Positions 8,871 through 17,705 of a DNA stretch of 64,000 nucleotides are shown one piece after another; positions within the stretch are counted from its first letter, which is position 1; every line of letters starts with the position of its first letter. This stretch comes from Bacillus kwashiorkori (GTDB lineage Bacteria; Bacillota; Bacilli; Bacillales; Caldibacillaceae). Where the stretch lies: NCBI RefSeq assembly GCF_001375515.1, contig NZ_CTDX01000012.1, positions 100,389 through 164,388 on the forward strand, read 5' to 3'. The notes beneath the pieces were generated by a model. The model made no database searches. It was not told the DNA's origin and was given only the letters and a program-made list of their open reading frames with translations. A program made the position numbers and the translations under genes.

Positions 8871-10931
8871 GTGGATTATAACGTAATCAAAGATGGCGAT
8901 ATTTTTTTACTAACAGAAATAACAGGCGATATTGATGAAAGTACTTCCGATTCTTACGGTCTTTTTATGAAAGATACAAGGTTTCTAAGTAAATTAGTAC
9001 TCACTATTGATGGTACAAAACCAGTTTTATTAAGTTCATCTAATCCAAAAAGTTATAAAGCTGTGTTTCACTCAATGGTAGATGAAAAGGATAAGGGAAC
9101 GCTAGAAATCAAAAGAGAAAGATTTATTTTTAATGGAGTTTTATATGAACGAATATCTTTTATTAATCATTTTTTAACTGCAAAACAACACGATATAACT
9201 TTACATTTATCCGCTGATTTTCAAGATATGTTTATCGTACGTAAATATAGAGATGGTCAGGTAGGAACTCCACTTGGGCAACAAAAGGGAGAAAAACAAC
9301 TATCCTTCCATTATGTAGGTAGTGACAAAATCAAAAGAGAAACATTAATAGAATGGAACATACAGCAACACTCAATATTTGATCATGGAACGGTTTGCTT
9401 TACAATGGATTTCCAACCTAGTGAAAGAAAAGAGCTGTTAATTACCATTAACCCAATAATAGAAAATCAGAAATCAATGAATTATTCTTTCGACGATGCA
9501 GAAGGGCTGCTACATAATCAGTACGAAAATTGGAAACGATCCATCACAAATTTTGCAACAGATAATGAACAAGTTAATAAGTTGTTTGAACAAAGCATCC
9601 AAGATTTAAAAATGTTAATGACAGATGTTGGTTATGGAGAGATCCCGACTGCAGGAGTACCTTGGTATGCAGTTCCTTTTGGTCGTGATAGTCTAATAAC
9701 ATCATTATTTATGTTGCCTTTAAATCCTTCGCTAGTAAAAGGTACGATTGAAACGTTAGCAGCATTTCAAGGGAAAGAAGAAAATGTGTGGAGAGATGAA
9801 GAACCAGGGAAAATTATGCATGAGCTTCGTAGTGGGGAATTAGCGAATACAAATCAAATTCCTTTTACACCTTACTATGGGACAATTGATGCTACCCCAC
9901 TATTCCTCATTTTGATTGCAGAATATTATCAGTGGACGGCTGACTTGGATTTTATTAACCAACTGAAACCAAATATCGATCAGGCACTAATGTGGATGGA
10001 TAAAAAGGCAGATCCAGAAACTGGCTTTATCTCCTATAAACAAAATGCAGAAAAAGGGTTTCCAAATCAAGGTTGGAAGGACTCAAGCAACTCAATTATT
10101 CATAAAAATGGGGAATATGGAGAATCTCCAATAGCTTTAATAGAAGTACAAGGTTATGCTTATCAAGCAAAAAAAATGCTTGCTCCTTTATTGAAAAAAA
10201 TGGGCGATGATGCCTTAGCGGATAAACTAGAGGCCGAGGCAAATATATTAAAAAGAAATATTAATGCTTATTATTGGATGGAAGACGAGCAGTATTACGC
10301 AATAGCTCTTGATCAAAATAATAATAAAGTAGAATCCGTTACCTCCAACCCTGGCCATTTATTGTTTTCTAGTGTAGTGGAAAGCAAAAATAGGAGCCAA
10401 GTTGTTAAACGATTAACTGCAGAAGATATGTTTTCAGGATTTGGAATCCGAACAATGAGTTCTCTTTCTACAGGATATAACCCGTTAAGTTATCATAACG
10501 GTTCTGTCTGGCCACACGATAACGGGATGATTCTTTTAGGATTGTCAAAGCATAAATATAGCGAGGAAGCAGAAAAGGTGATAACAGGACTAGTTAAATC
10601 GTCCAAACACTTTGAATACAGCAGACTCCCAGAACTCTTTGCTGGTCACAGCTCCGAAATAGGATATCCTATACCATACCCAACTACATGCTCACCTCAA
10701 AGTTGGTCAGCGGCAACGGCTATTGTTATATTACAAGTGATGATGGGATTAAAACTGGACGGAATAAACAAACGCATAGAACTAACTCCTGTATTTCCTG
10801 AGAATACAACATATATGGAGATTTCAAAGATGCCAATCGGAAAAGGTTTCTTAACTTTAACCATTGAAAAAAACCACAATGACTATCATGTCATAATACA
10901 TGAAAATTCAACGGGATATTCTATTAGTTAA
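8871..10931 (+). CDS. Glycogen-debranching-like amylo-alpha-1,6-glucosidase family protein
   Basis: This 686-residue protein has no signal peptide, so it is cytoplasmic. Residues 1-200 form a beta-rich N-terminal domain of the glycogen debranching N-terminal type (MKDTRFLSKLVLTIDG is characteristic). Residues 230-670 look like the (alpha/alpha)6 barrel of GDE_C enzymes, with segments GVPWYAVPFGRDSLITS, IDATPLF, YHNGSVWPHDNGM and PTTCSPQSWSAATA. It likely hydrolyses an alpha-glucosidic bond in an imported oligosaccharide, but the linkage is unknown and enzymes of this build are often misannotated. The GTG start follows GGAAGGAG at eight bases. It lies between the importer and a GH65 phosphorylase. 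Confidence 0.8.
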   Translation: MDYNVIKDGDIFLLTEITGDIDESTSDSYGLFMKDTRFLSKLVLTIDGTKPVLLSSSNPKSYKAVFHSMVDEKDKGTLEIKRERFIFNGVLYERISFINHFLTAKQHDITLHLSADFQDMFIVRKYRDGQVGTPLGQQKGEKQLSFHYVGSDKIKRETLIEWNIQQHSIFDHGTVCFTMDFQPSERKELLITINPIIENQKSMNYSFDDAEGLLHNQYENWKRSITNFATDNEQVNKLFEQSIQDLKMLMTDVGYGEIPTAGVPWYAVPFGRDSLITSLFMLPLNPSLVKGTIETLAAFQGKEENVWRDEEPGKIMHELRSGELANTNQIPFTPYYGTIDATPLFLILIAEYYQWTADLDFINQLKPNIDQALMWMDKKADPETGFISYKQNAEKGFPNQGWKDSSNSIIHKNGEYGESPIALIEVQGYAYQAKKMLAPLLKKMGDDALADKLEAEANILKRNINAYYWMEDEQYYAIALDQNNNKVESVTSNPGHLLFSSVVESKNRSQVVKRLTAEDMFSGFGIRTMSSLSTGYNPLSYHNGSVWPHDNGMILLGLSKHKYSEEAEKVITGLVKSSKHFEYSRLPELFAGHSSEIGYPIPYPTTCSPQSWSAATAIVILQVMMGLKLDGINKRIELTPVFPENTTYMEISKMPIGKGFLTLTIEKNHNDYHVIIHENSTGYSIS

Positions 10932-11306
10932 ATGATTTTTTAACAGGTGGGCGATAAGTAAAGACGGTAAAAAATATTAATTAAACACTACTTTGTACCT
11001 AGAGTGGCAAGTTATTCATAATAGCCCTCTAGCGTACTTACCATTCCATTCAACAAATCTAAATTTTTTTGTTGAACAAACAGTAATGCTTTACTAGTAA
11101 GTGAACCGATTTAACTTGTTTCATAAATATCCATCCTTTCACAAAGATTTTAACAAAATGCTAAAAAAAATAATATAGGAAGAGGCAGTTTCCCATTACA
11201 ATAGATGTAATTAATTTCACTTTCTCCCGCATTTAAGAATCTATCTAGTTATAATGGAGAAAATACGGAGGACGAAGAAAAATATATAGTAATCGGAGTG
11301 TTTCAT
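10932..11306. other. Intergenic region with possible gene remnant
   Basis: This stretch holds no intact gene. On the minus strand an ATG at 11124 after AAAGGATGG begins a 21-codon frame. The neighbouring frame then reads coding-like sequence ending LDLLNGMVSTLEGYYE at a stop at 11012, which suggests a decayed small gene or a gene end. A promoter for the GH65 gene probably lies near 11250 (TATAAT at 11250-11255 is the only clear -10). Confidence 0.3.
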
Positions 11307-13586
11307 ATGTCATGGACAATTAGCAGCAAATCGTTAACGACAGATTCGTTACTTTTAGAAGAAAGTTTATTCTCCCTTGCAAACGGTTTCCTAGGGGTGA
11401 GAGGGAATTTTGAAGAAGGGTATCCAGGACAGTCGGATACAATTAGAGGTACGTATATTAATGCTTTTCACGACGTAGTAGACATTTCATATGGTGAAAA
11501 ATTATATGGATTTCCATCTACTCAACAAAAAATTGTTAACATCATAGACGCACAAACATTAGAGATTTTTCTAGGAGAAGACGAAGAGCGATTCTCTCTT
11601 TTCGAAGGAGAAGTACTAGAGTATGAAAGAAATCTATATTTAAACAAAGGTTTTTTAGAAAGAATCATTCATTGGCGTTCACCAAAAGGAAGAGAAATTA
11701 AACTCACTTTCAACCGACTAGTTTCCTTTGAAAGAAAAGAACTGTTCGCCATTCAGGTGCGAATAGAGCCAATAAACTTCTTTGGTGATGTAAAAATTAT
11801 TTCCACTGTAAATGGCGATGTCACAAATTATGTAAATGAAAATGATCCGAGAGTCGGTTCTGGACATGCGAAACTTTTGAATACATTGGAAGCGAAAGTA
11901 GAACAAGACTATGTAGTTGTAATGAATGAAACATCTAGATCCAATTTGCGAACCGCTTGTATTACTTCCTATGTAATGAATGAGGGCACTCGCAAAGATT
12001 TTATAGAGGAAAGAATAGTTCAAACAGAATGGAAATTTCGTTTGTCAAAACAAGCAGTAATTGAAAAACGAAATGTCTATGTTGATACGTTACGGCACGG
12101 TGAAAATTTAATAGAACAAGGAATTATTTTACAAGATGGACTAAAAAACTACTCTTTTACAGATTTTTTAAAGGAACAAGAGCAATACTTAAATGAGTTT
12201 TGGTCACATGCCAATGTAAAAATTATCGGTGATGAGAAAGTGCAAGAAGGTATTCGCTTTAACTTATACCACTTACTACAATCAGCAGGCAGGGATTCCT
12301 ACTCGAATATTGCAGCTAAAGGTTTATCAGGTGAAGGTTATGAAGGACATTATTTCTGGGATACGGAAATATATATGTTGCCAATCTTCATTATGACTAA
12401 GCCAGACCTTGCTAAACAATTACTTCTCTATCGCTATTCGTTACTTGATCATGCTAGAGAGCGGGCAATAGAGATGGGTCATAAGCAAGGTGCGTTATTC
12501 CCGTGGCGGACGATATCAGGAGGAGAATGTTCTCCATATTTTCCAGCTGGGACTGCTCAGTATCATATTAGTGCGGATATTGCGTACGGCTTTGTTCAAT
12601 ATTATTTGGCGACGGGCGACGAGGAGTTTTTCCACAAATATGTGGCGGAAGTATTGTTTGAAACGGCTCGGCTATGGTTGGAAACAGGACATTTTAAAGA
12701 TGATCAATTCCGGATTGATGATGTGACAGGTCCAGATGAATATACAGCGATTGTGAACAATAATTTTTATACGAATGTGATGGCAAAATATAACTTAAAT
12801 TGGGCTGTGAAAGCATTCGCAAAACTACAAGCGGAAGCCCCTAATTACTTTAAAGAACTTAACGGTCGTCTCCATTTAGAGGAGGCAGAAGTAGAAATGT
12901 GGCAAAAAGCCGCTACAAAGATGTATTTGCCATATGATGAAACATTAGAAATCCATGCACAAGATGATTCATTTTTACAAAAGGCTGTTTGGGATTTTGA
13001 GAATACACCAAAAGACCACTACCCATTGTTACTGCACTATCATCCGCTTACATTGTACCGTTATCAAGTGTGTAAACAAGCAGATACGGTTTTAGCACAT
13101 TTCCTGTTGGAAGATGAGGCAGATTTAGATACAATTAAAAATTCGTATCATTATTATGAAAAAATTACTACCCATGATTCGTCCCTTTCTTCCTGTGTAT
13201 TCAGCATTATGGGTGCGAAAATTGGTGAAATGAATAAGGCATATGAATATTTTATCGAAACAGCTCGCCTTGATTTGGATAATACCCACGGCAATACGAA
13301 AGACGGCTTGCATCTTGCCAATATGGGTGGAACGTGGATGGCAATTGTATTTGGATTTGCTGGACTTCGAATTAAAGAAACGGGAATTTCCTTCTGTCCA
13401 CGCGTACCAGAAAAATGGGACGGTTACGAATGCTCCCTTCAATTTAAAGGACGCGATATAAAACTATTTACTAATAAAGAGTCTGTGACAATCCAAATTA
13501 CCGGTGAACCTTTAGAAATCCATATTTATGATAAAAAATACACCGTAGAAGAAAAATTGTCACTCCCAGTAATTCCTAACATCTAA
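11307..13586 (+). CDS. Glycoside hydrolase family 65 phosphorylase
   Basis: This 759-residue cytoplasmic enzyme has the three-part GH65 build: an N-terminal beta-sandwich (about 1-270), a helical linker and an (alpha/alpha)6 barrel (about 320-690), then a small C-terminal beta domain. The catalytic acid is the Glu of VTGPDEY, residue 478. The segment YEGHYFWDTEIYMLP is also typical. GH65 members phosphorolyse alpha-linked diglucosides (maltose, trehalose, kojibiose or nigerose) to beta-glucose 1-phosphate plus glucose; which one is not decidable here. The frame opens at a GTG at 11298, but CGGAGTG six bases before the ATG at 11307 favours the latter. No beta-phosphoglucomutase gene is adjacent, unlike many GH65 loci. 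Confidence 0.9.
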   Translation: MSWTISSKSLTTDSLLLEESLFSLANGFLGVRGNFEEGYPGQSDTIRGTYINAFHDVVDISYGEKLYGFPSTQQKIVNIIDAQTLEIFLGEDEERFSLFEGEVLEYERNLYLNKGFLERIIHWRSPKGREIKLTFNRLVSFERKELFAIQVRIEPINFFGDVKIISTVNGDVTNYVNENDPRVGSGHAKLLNTLEAKVEQDYVVVMNETSRSNLRTACITSYVMNEGTRKDFIEERIVQTEWKFRLSKQAVIEKRNVYVDTLRHGENLIEQGIILQDGLKNYSFTDFLKEQEQYLNEFWSHANVKIIGDEKVQEGIRFNLYHLLQSAGRDSYSNIAAKGLSGEGYEGHYFWDTEIYMLPIFIMTKPDLAKQLLLYRYSLLDHARERAIEMGHKQGALFPWRTISGGECSPYFPAGTAQYHISADIAYGFVQYYLATGDEEFFHKYVAEVLFETARLWLETGHFKDDQFRIDDVTGPDEYTAIVNNNFYTNVMAKYNLNWAVKAFAKLQAEAPNYFKELNGRLHLEEAEVEMWQKAATKMYLPYDETLEIHAQDDSFLQKAVWDFENTPKDHYPLLLHYHPLTLYRYQVCKQADTVLAHFLLEDEADLDTIKNSYHYYEKITTHDSSLSSCVFSIMGAKIGEMNKAYEYFIETARLDLDNTHGNTKDGLHLANMGGTWMAIVFGFAGLRIKETGISFCPRVPEKWDGYECSLQFKGRDIKLFTNKESVTIQITGEPLEIHIYDKKYTVEEKLSLPVIPNI

Positions 13587-13592
13587 AAAAAA

Positions 13593-13640
13593 ACAGTCCC
13601 CCGCCGCTTTATCGCTTTAAAGCGGTGGGGGACTGTCCCC
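13593..13640. repeat. Palindromic 3'-end repeat (copy R3), shared bidirectional terminator-like hairpin
   Basis: Arms 13593-13611 and 13618-13636 are inverted repeats of 19 bases with one mismatch, with a six-base loop. Positions 13607-13640 are the inverted counterpart of R2 (3939-3972), differing at one of 34 positions. It lies between the convergent GH65 and cls genes, so the hairpin could end transcripts from both sides. A run of A (T on the other strand) flanks it on the left. Confidence 0.8.
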
Positions 13641-13642
13641 AA

Positions 13643-14845
13643 TTATAAAAGTGGTGAAATAATAATGGCGATGAGCTCTTTTAGTTTGCGCCATGGATGG
13701 AAGCCGAAGAGGAGTTTTTCCGGCATTTGGACAGATTTACTTATATCTTTTGCAACAATTGCTTTCATTTGCTCAATAAATTTTTGGTCCCGGAAAAAAC
13801 TGTTCATTTCATGATTTAAATATAAGCTACGCATATCGAAATTAGCCGTCCCAATCGAGCAAACAAAATCATCGATAATAATTAATTTAGCATGATAAAA
13901 ACCATTCTCATATTGAAAAACAACCGCCCCATTTTTCACCAACTTTCGAAAATAACGAAAGGAAGCTTCTTGCACAAAAATATGATCTTGTTTTTTCGGT
14001 ACAATGATCGTCAGCTTCACTCCCCTTTTCAACGCCGTAAGTAACTCATGAAACACTTTTTTTCCTGGAACGAAGTACGGTGTTCCGATAAATATCTCCT
14101 TTTTTGCCTGTCTTAATAAGCGACAATACGTATCTTCTAATTCGACCCCTTCTGATGCATAAAACCGATGATCGACCCTTCCAGCATATAATGGAGGATA
14201 ATAGTCGACTAACGCTGTTAAATCCTTCCCTGTTGCCTCTAACCAATCGATTAAAAATTGATCTTGTAAATCTTTCACCCCTTCACCAACAAACCGAACG
14301 TGGCAATCTCGCCAAGGGGACAAAACATCATCTTCATTAATATATTCCCGTCCAACATTAAAACCACCTAAATAGCCAATTTCCCCATCAATGACCGTAA
14401 TTTTCCGGTGATTTCTTGATTGCAATTTATAAAGGAAAAATGGAAATCGCGGTGTATGACAAAAGGCGACATGAACACCCTTTTTCTGCAATAATTTTAT
14501 TGTTTTTCTAGAAAAACGAAAACTACCAATCCAATCAAGTAAAAGTCGAACTTTCACCCCTTCTTGCACTTTTTTCATTAATAAATCAACAAACTCAGAC
14601 CCAAAATCATCATTGCGGACAATATAAAAAAGTAAATGCACATGATGTTTCGCCTTATCGACATCTTTAAATAAATTTTGAAACAACTGTGGACCAGAAG
14701 TATAAACTAACACATCACTTTTTCTAGAAGGAAATCGCTTTTTTGCTAGATTTTTAATGTGGCTTCTTCTTCCTAAAGCAAAATCCAAATAAACGAAAAA
14801 AATAAAAAGAAGGACAGCAAAAAATATCCACGTGAGCAAACTCAA
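13643..14845 (-). CDS. clsB: Cardiolipin synthase (phospholipase D family)
   Basis: This 400-residue membrane-anchored enzyme joins two phosphatidylglycerol molecules to form cardiolipin. One N-terminal transmembrane helix (about 4-22) is followed by two PLD domains. Their HKD motifs are NHRKITVIDG near residue 146 and YHAKLIIIDD near residue 318, both complete. It corresponds in position and size to YwjE of B. subtilis, next to fadF. The TTG start at 14845 follows AAAGAGGTGG. It is convergent with the GH65 gene and diverges from fadF. Confidence 0.92.
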   Translation of the reverse strand: MSLLTWIFFAVLLFIFFVYLDFALGRRSHIKNLAKKRFPSRKSDVLVYTSGPQLFQNLFKDVDKAKHHVHLLFYIVRNDDFGSEFVDLLMKKVQEGVKVRLLLDWIGSFRFSRKTIKLLQKKGVHVAFCHTPRFPFFLYKLQSRNHRKITVIDGEIGYLGGFNVGREYINEDDVLSPWRDCHVRFVGEGVKDLQDQFLIDWLEATGKDLTALVDYYPPLYAGRVDHRFYASEGVELEDTYCRLLRQAKKEIFIGTPYFVPGKKVFHELLTALKRGVKLTIIVPKKQDHIFVQEASFRYFRKLVKNGAVVFQYENGFYHAKLIIIDDFVCSIGTANFDMRSLYLNHEMNSFFRDQKFIEQMKAIVAKDISKSVQMPEKLLFGFHPWRKLKELIAIIISPLL

Positions 14846-15047
14846 AAAGAGACCACCTCTTTAAAAATAGACATAAAGACTGACTATTAGTGTAACCGGA
14901 AAAACCTATTTTATTCCATTTGCCTTCAACCCTTACTAATACCGATCCCAAAAATCCACCGTAATTTTCCAAAAAAACCATTACCTCCCATTCCTATCAA
15001 AAAAAATCGCCAAAAGACTAATTTTTTAAAAAAATATAGAATAACAG

Positions 15048-15078
15048 TTGACTGAATGCTCATTCATTATTGTATAAT
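15048..15078 (+). promoter_or_regulatory. fadF promoter with FadR-like operator
   Basis: TTGACT (15048-15053) and TATAAT (15073-15078) form a promoter with a long 19-base spacer. The spacer contains the perfect inverted repeat TGAATG-CT-CATTCA (15053-15066), which agrees with the fatty-acid repressor FadR site of Bacillus (TGAATGANTANNCATTCA core). Binding there would occlude RNA polymerase until long-chain acyl-CoA releases the repressor. Confidence 0.7.
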
Positions 15079-15224
15079 AGAAAATAGAATAGGCGAATTA
15101 ACTTCACTAATTAGGTTAGGGGTGTGGGAAAAACAGGAAATAGCATTATCCTCAAATAGCAAAAAAATTTCCTGGCATATCATCACGAGCACTTCATAAA
15201 TATTTTACAATAGGGGGAATGAAA

Positions 15225-17339
15225 GTGAGCCAAACATTATTATGGGTCAACTTACTTGCAACAATTGCTGTAATCGCTTACGGGGTATATTTATTCGTTT
15301 ATGTCGTAAAAACGAGAATTGCCTATATTAAACTTGGAAAACAGGAAGAGTTTGACCGTCGCTTCAAAGAAAGATGGGAAAAAATTTGGACGAATGTTTT
15401 TGGACAGAAAAAACTTTTAAAAGACAAAAAAAGCGGAATTATCCATGTCATGTTCTTTTACGGATTTATTCTCGTCCAATTCGGTGCCATTGATTTTATT
15501 ATTAAAGGGTTAAAACCAGGCTGGCATTTACCGCTCGGACCATTATACCCTGGATTTACATTTTTCCAAGAAATTGTTACCTTTACTATTTTAGTAGCGG
15601 TAGTATGGGCATTTTACCGCCGTTACATTGAAAAACTTGTCCGCTTAAAACGAGGCATTAAAAACGGACTTGTACTTATTTTTATCGGAAGTCTTATGTT
15701 AACAGTATTACTCGGGAACGGAATGACTATGATTTGGCACGGAACCGACCCAGTGTGGACAGAGCCAATCGCATCTGTCATTGCACTAGCCTTTGGATGG
15801 GCAAGCACACCGGTTGCTATCACGATTTTTTATATCGCTTGGTGGATTCATTTACTCGTATTACTAACATTTTTAGTATATGTGCCGCAATCCAAGCACG
15901 CCCACTTAATCGCTGGCCCTATCAACGTATTTCTTAATAGATTAGACAAACCAGGGAAACTAAAACCAATTGATTTTGAAGATGAAAGCCAAGAAAGCTT
16001 TGGTGTCGGGAAAATTACCGATTTTACTCAACTACAATTAGTCGACCTTTACGCCTGTGTCGAATGTGGTCGTTGTACAAATATGTGCCCAGCAACAGGT
16101 ACCGGAAAAATGCTATCGCCAATGGATCTCATCGTAAAGCTGCGCGACCATTTAACGAACTACGGGGCTGCTGTAACATCCAAATCGCCTTGGGTTCCAC
16201 AAGTGGCATTCGCAAACACCGTAGGAAACCAATTAGCGATGCAAGGTGCAAGCTCTGGTCAACAGGAAGCTGCTGCAACATTACAATATAATCCTAGTTT
16301 AATAGGAGATATTATAACCGAAGAAGAAATTTGGGCTTGTACCACTTGTCGGAATTGTGAAGATCAATGCCCGGTAATGAATGAACATGTCGATAAAATC
16401 ATTGATTTACGTCGCTATCTTGTGTTAACAGAAGGAAAAATGAATGCAGATGCCCAACGCGCCATGCAAAATATTGAAAGACAAGGTAATCCGTGGGGCT
16501 TGAATCGGAAAGAAAAAGAAAACTGGCGCAACTTACGTGATGATGTCGTTATTCCAACAGTAAAAGAACTAAAGAAAAATGGAGAAGAATTTGAATATTT
16601 ATTCTGGGTTGGCTCTATGGGATCCTTTGATAACCGCAGTCAAAAAATTGCTCTATCCTTCGCAAAACTAATGAATGAAGCTGGTGTGAAGTTTGCAATC
16701 TTAGGAAACAAAGAGAAAAACTCTGGAGACACAGCAAGACGGCTCGGAAACGAATTTTTATTCCAAGAACTTGCAACTAACAATATCGCCGAATTTGAAA
16801 AAAATGAAGTAAAGAAAATCGTAACAATCGATCCGCACGCATATAATATTTTTAAAAACGAATATCCAGACTTTGGTTTTACTGCTGAAGTGTATCATCA
16901 TACGGAGTTACTCGCTGAACTAATTAAGGCAGGCAGACTAAAACCAAAATACCCAGTTAACGAAAAAATTACCTTTCACGATTCCTGTTACTTAGGCAGA
17001 TATAATGAAGTATATGATCCGCCACGGGAAATTTTAAAATCAATTGCTGGTGTGGAACTTGTCGAAATGGCCCGGAATCGCGAAGATGGAATGTGCTGTG
17101 GTGCTGGTGGTGGGCTCATGTGGATGGAAGAAGATACGGGGCAACGGATTAACGTAGCAAGAACGGAACAAGCATTAGCAGTGAATCCTACGACAATTAG
17201 TTCTGGCTGTCCGTACTGCTTGACAATGCTATCGGATGGGACGAAAGCAGTAGAAGTAGAAGATACAGTAAAAACATACGATGTAGCAGAACTTTTAGAA
17301 AAAGCAGTTTTGGGGGAGGAAATAACAGTAGCCTCGTAG
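15225..17339 (+). CDS. fadF: FadF-type heterodisulfide reductase-related iron-sulfur protein
   Basis: This protein of about 704 residues has an N-terminal membrane region of five or so helices (nitrate-reductase-gamma-like, about 8-240). Two 4Fe-4S ferredoxin-like Cys clusters follow: CVECGRCTNMCP from residue 278 and CTTCRNCEDQCP about 95 residues later. It ends with two CCG-type domains (FHDSCYLGRYN, GMCCGAGGG, SSGCPYC). Such proteins (B. subtilis YwjF/FadF) are thought to carry electrons from acyl-CoA dehydrogenase and ETF to menaquinone. AGGGGG is seven bases before the GTG at 15225 but only one before the ATG at 15219, so GTG is preferred. A FadR-like operator overlies its promoter. Confidence 0.92.
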   Translation: MSQTLLWVNLLATIAVIAYGVYLFVYVVKTRIAYIKLGKQEEFDRRFKERWEKIWTNVFGQKKLLKDKKSGIIHVMFFYGFILVQFGAIDFIIKGLKPGWHLPLGPLYPGFTFFQEIVTFTILVAVVWAFYRRYIEKLVRLKRGIKNGLVLIFIGSLMLTVLLGNGMTMIWHGTDPVWTEPIASVIALAFGWASTPVAITIFYIAWWIHLLVLLTFLVYVPQSKHAHLIAGPINVFLNRLDKPGKLKPIDFEDESQESFGVGKITDFTQLQLVDLYACVECGRCTNMCPATGTGKMLSPMDLIVKLRDHLTNYGAAVTSKSPWVPQVAFANTVGNQLAMQGASSGQQEAAATLQYNPSLIGDIITEEEIWACTTCRNCEDQCPVMNEHVDKIIDLRRYLVLTEGKMNADAQRAMQNIERQGNPWGLNRKEKENWRNLRDDVVIPTVKELKKNGEEFEYLFWVGSMGSFDNRSQKIALSFAKLMNEAGVKFAILGNKEKNSGDTARRLGNEFLFQELATNNIAEFEKNEVKKIVTIDPHAYNIFKNEYPDFGFTAEVYHHTELLAELIKAGRLKPKYPVNEKITFHDSCYLGRYNEVYDPPREILKSIAGVELVEMARNREDGMCCGAGGGLMWMEEDTGQRINVARTEQALAVNPTTISSGCPYCLTMLSDGTKAVEVEDTVKTYDVAELLEKAVLGEEITVAS

Positions 17340-17446
17340 AATAATAAAAAATAACCGTTTTCTTTAATGTGATTTAGCAAGTAGTGAAAAACGACAGTGA
17401 AGCTACAGGGAGCATAATTATTGTATTTGGCGACTATTATGTAGAT

Positions 17447-17502
17447 CAGGAATTAGGAGTCCCTATTAGTGAGGACAAATCGCAAGGGTCTCCTAATTTC
17501 TG
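17447..17502 (+). terminator. Hairpin after fadF
   Basis: CAGGAATTAGGAGTCCCT (from 17447) pairs with AGGGTCTCCTAATTTCTG (ending 17502) over about 16 base pairs with few mismatches. No strong T-run follows, so it may be an RNA-end stabiliser as much as a terminator. Confidence 0.6.
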
Positions 17503-17545
17503 TAAAAAATTATAAGCTAGTGCTACTTTTTTATTAGCAATTGAT

Positions 17546-17592
17546 TGAGCGAGCGTTCAGTCACTTGCATGTTTTATAAAAAATACGATAAT
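17546..17592 (+). promoter_or_regulatory. Thiolase promoter with second FadR-like operator
   Basis: The imperfect palindrome TGAGCGAGCGTTCAGTCA (17546-17563; 12 of 18 positions symmetric) resembles the site in the fadF promoter. It abuts TTGCAT (17565-17570) and GATAAT (17587-17592), which are 16 bases apart and could be the promoter of the thiolase operon. The site is more degenerate than the fadF one. Confidence 0.45.
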
Positions 17593-17705
17593 CCTTGTAA
17601 AAATGCACAATATATTGAAAACGTTACCAAAGAATTGTCTAAAAGCAACCTAATTTAGACTAGATTCTTTAATCATTTTACATAAAAAATGAAAGGGGAA
17701 AGATT

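Larger units (their letters stand above)
17340..17705. other. fadF-thiolase intergenic region
   Basis: This 366-base gap contains the fadF 3' hairpin (17447-17502) and a second FadR-like site with a promoter (17546-17592). I see no open frame with a ribosome binding site in the rest. Confidence 0.6.

Noticed and set aside
12490..12726. Second-frame ORF inside the GH65 gene
   Set aside because: It overlaps the catalytic barrel of a well-supported gene and has no start signal.
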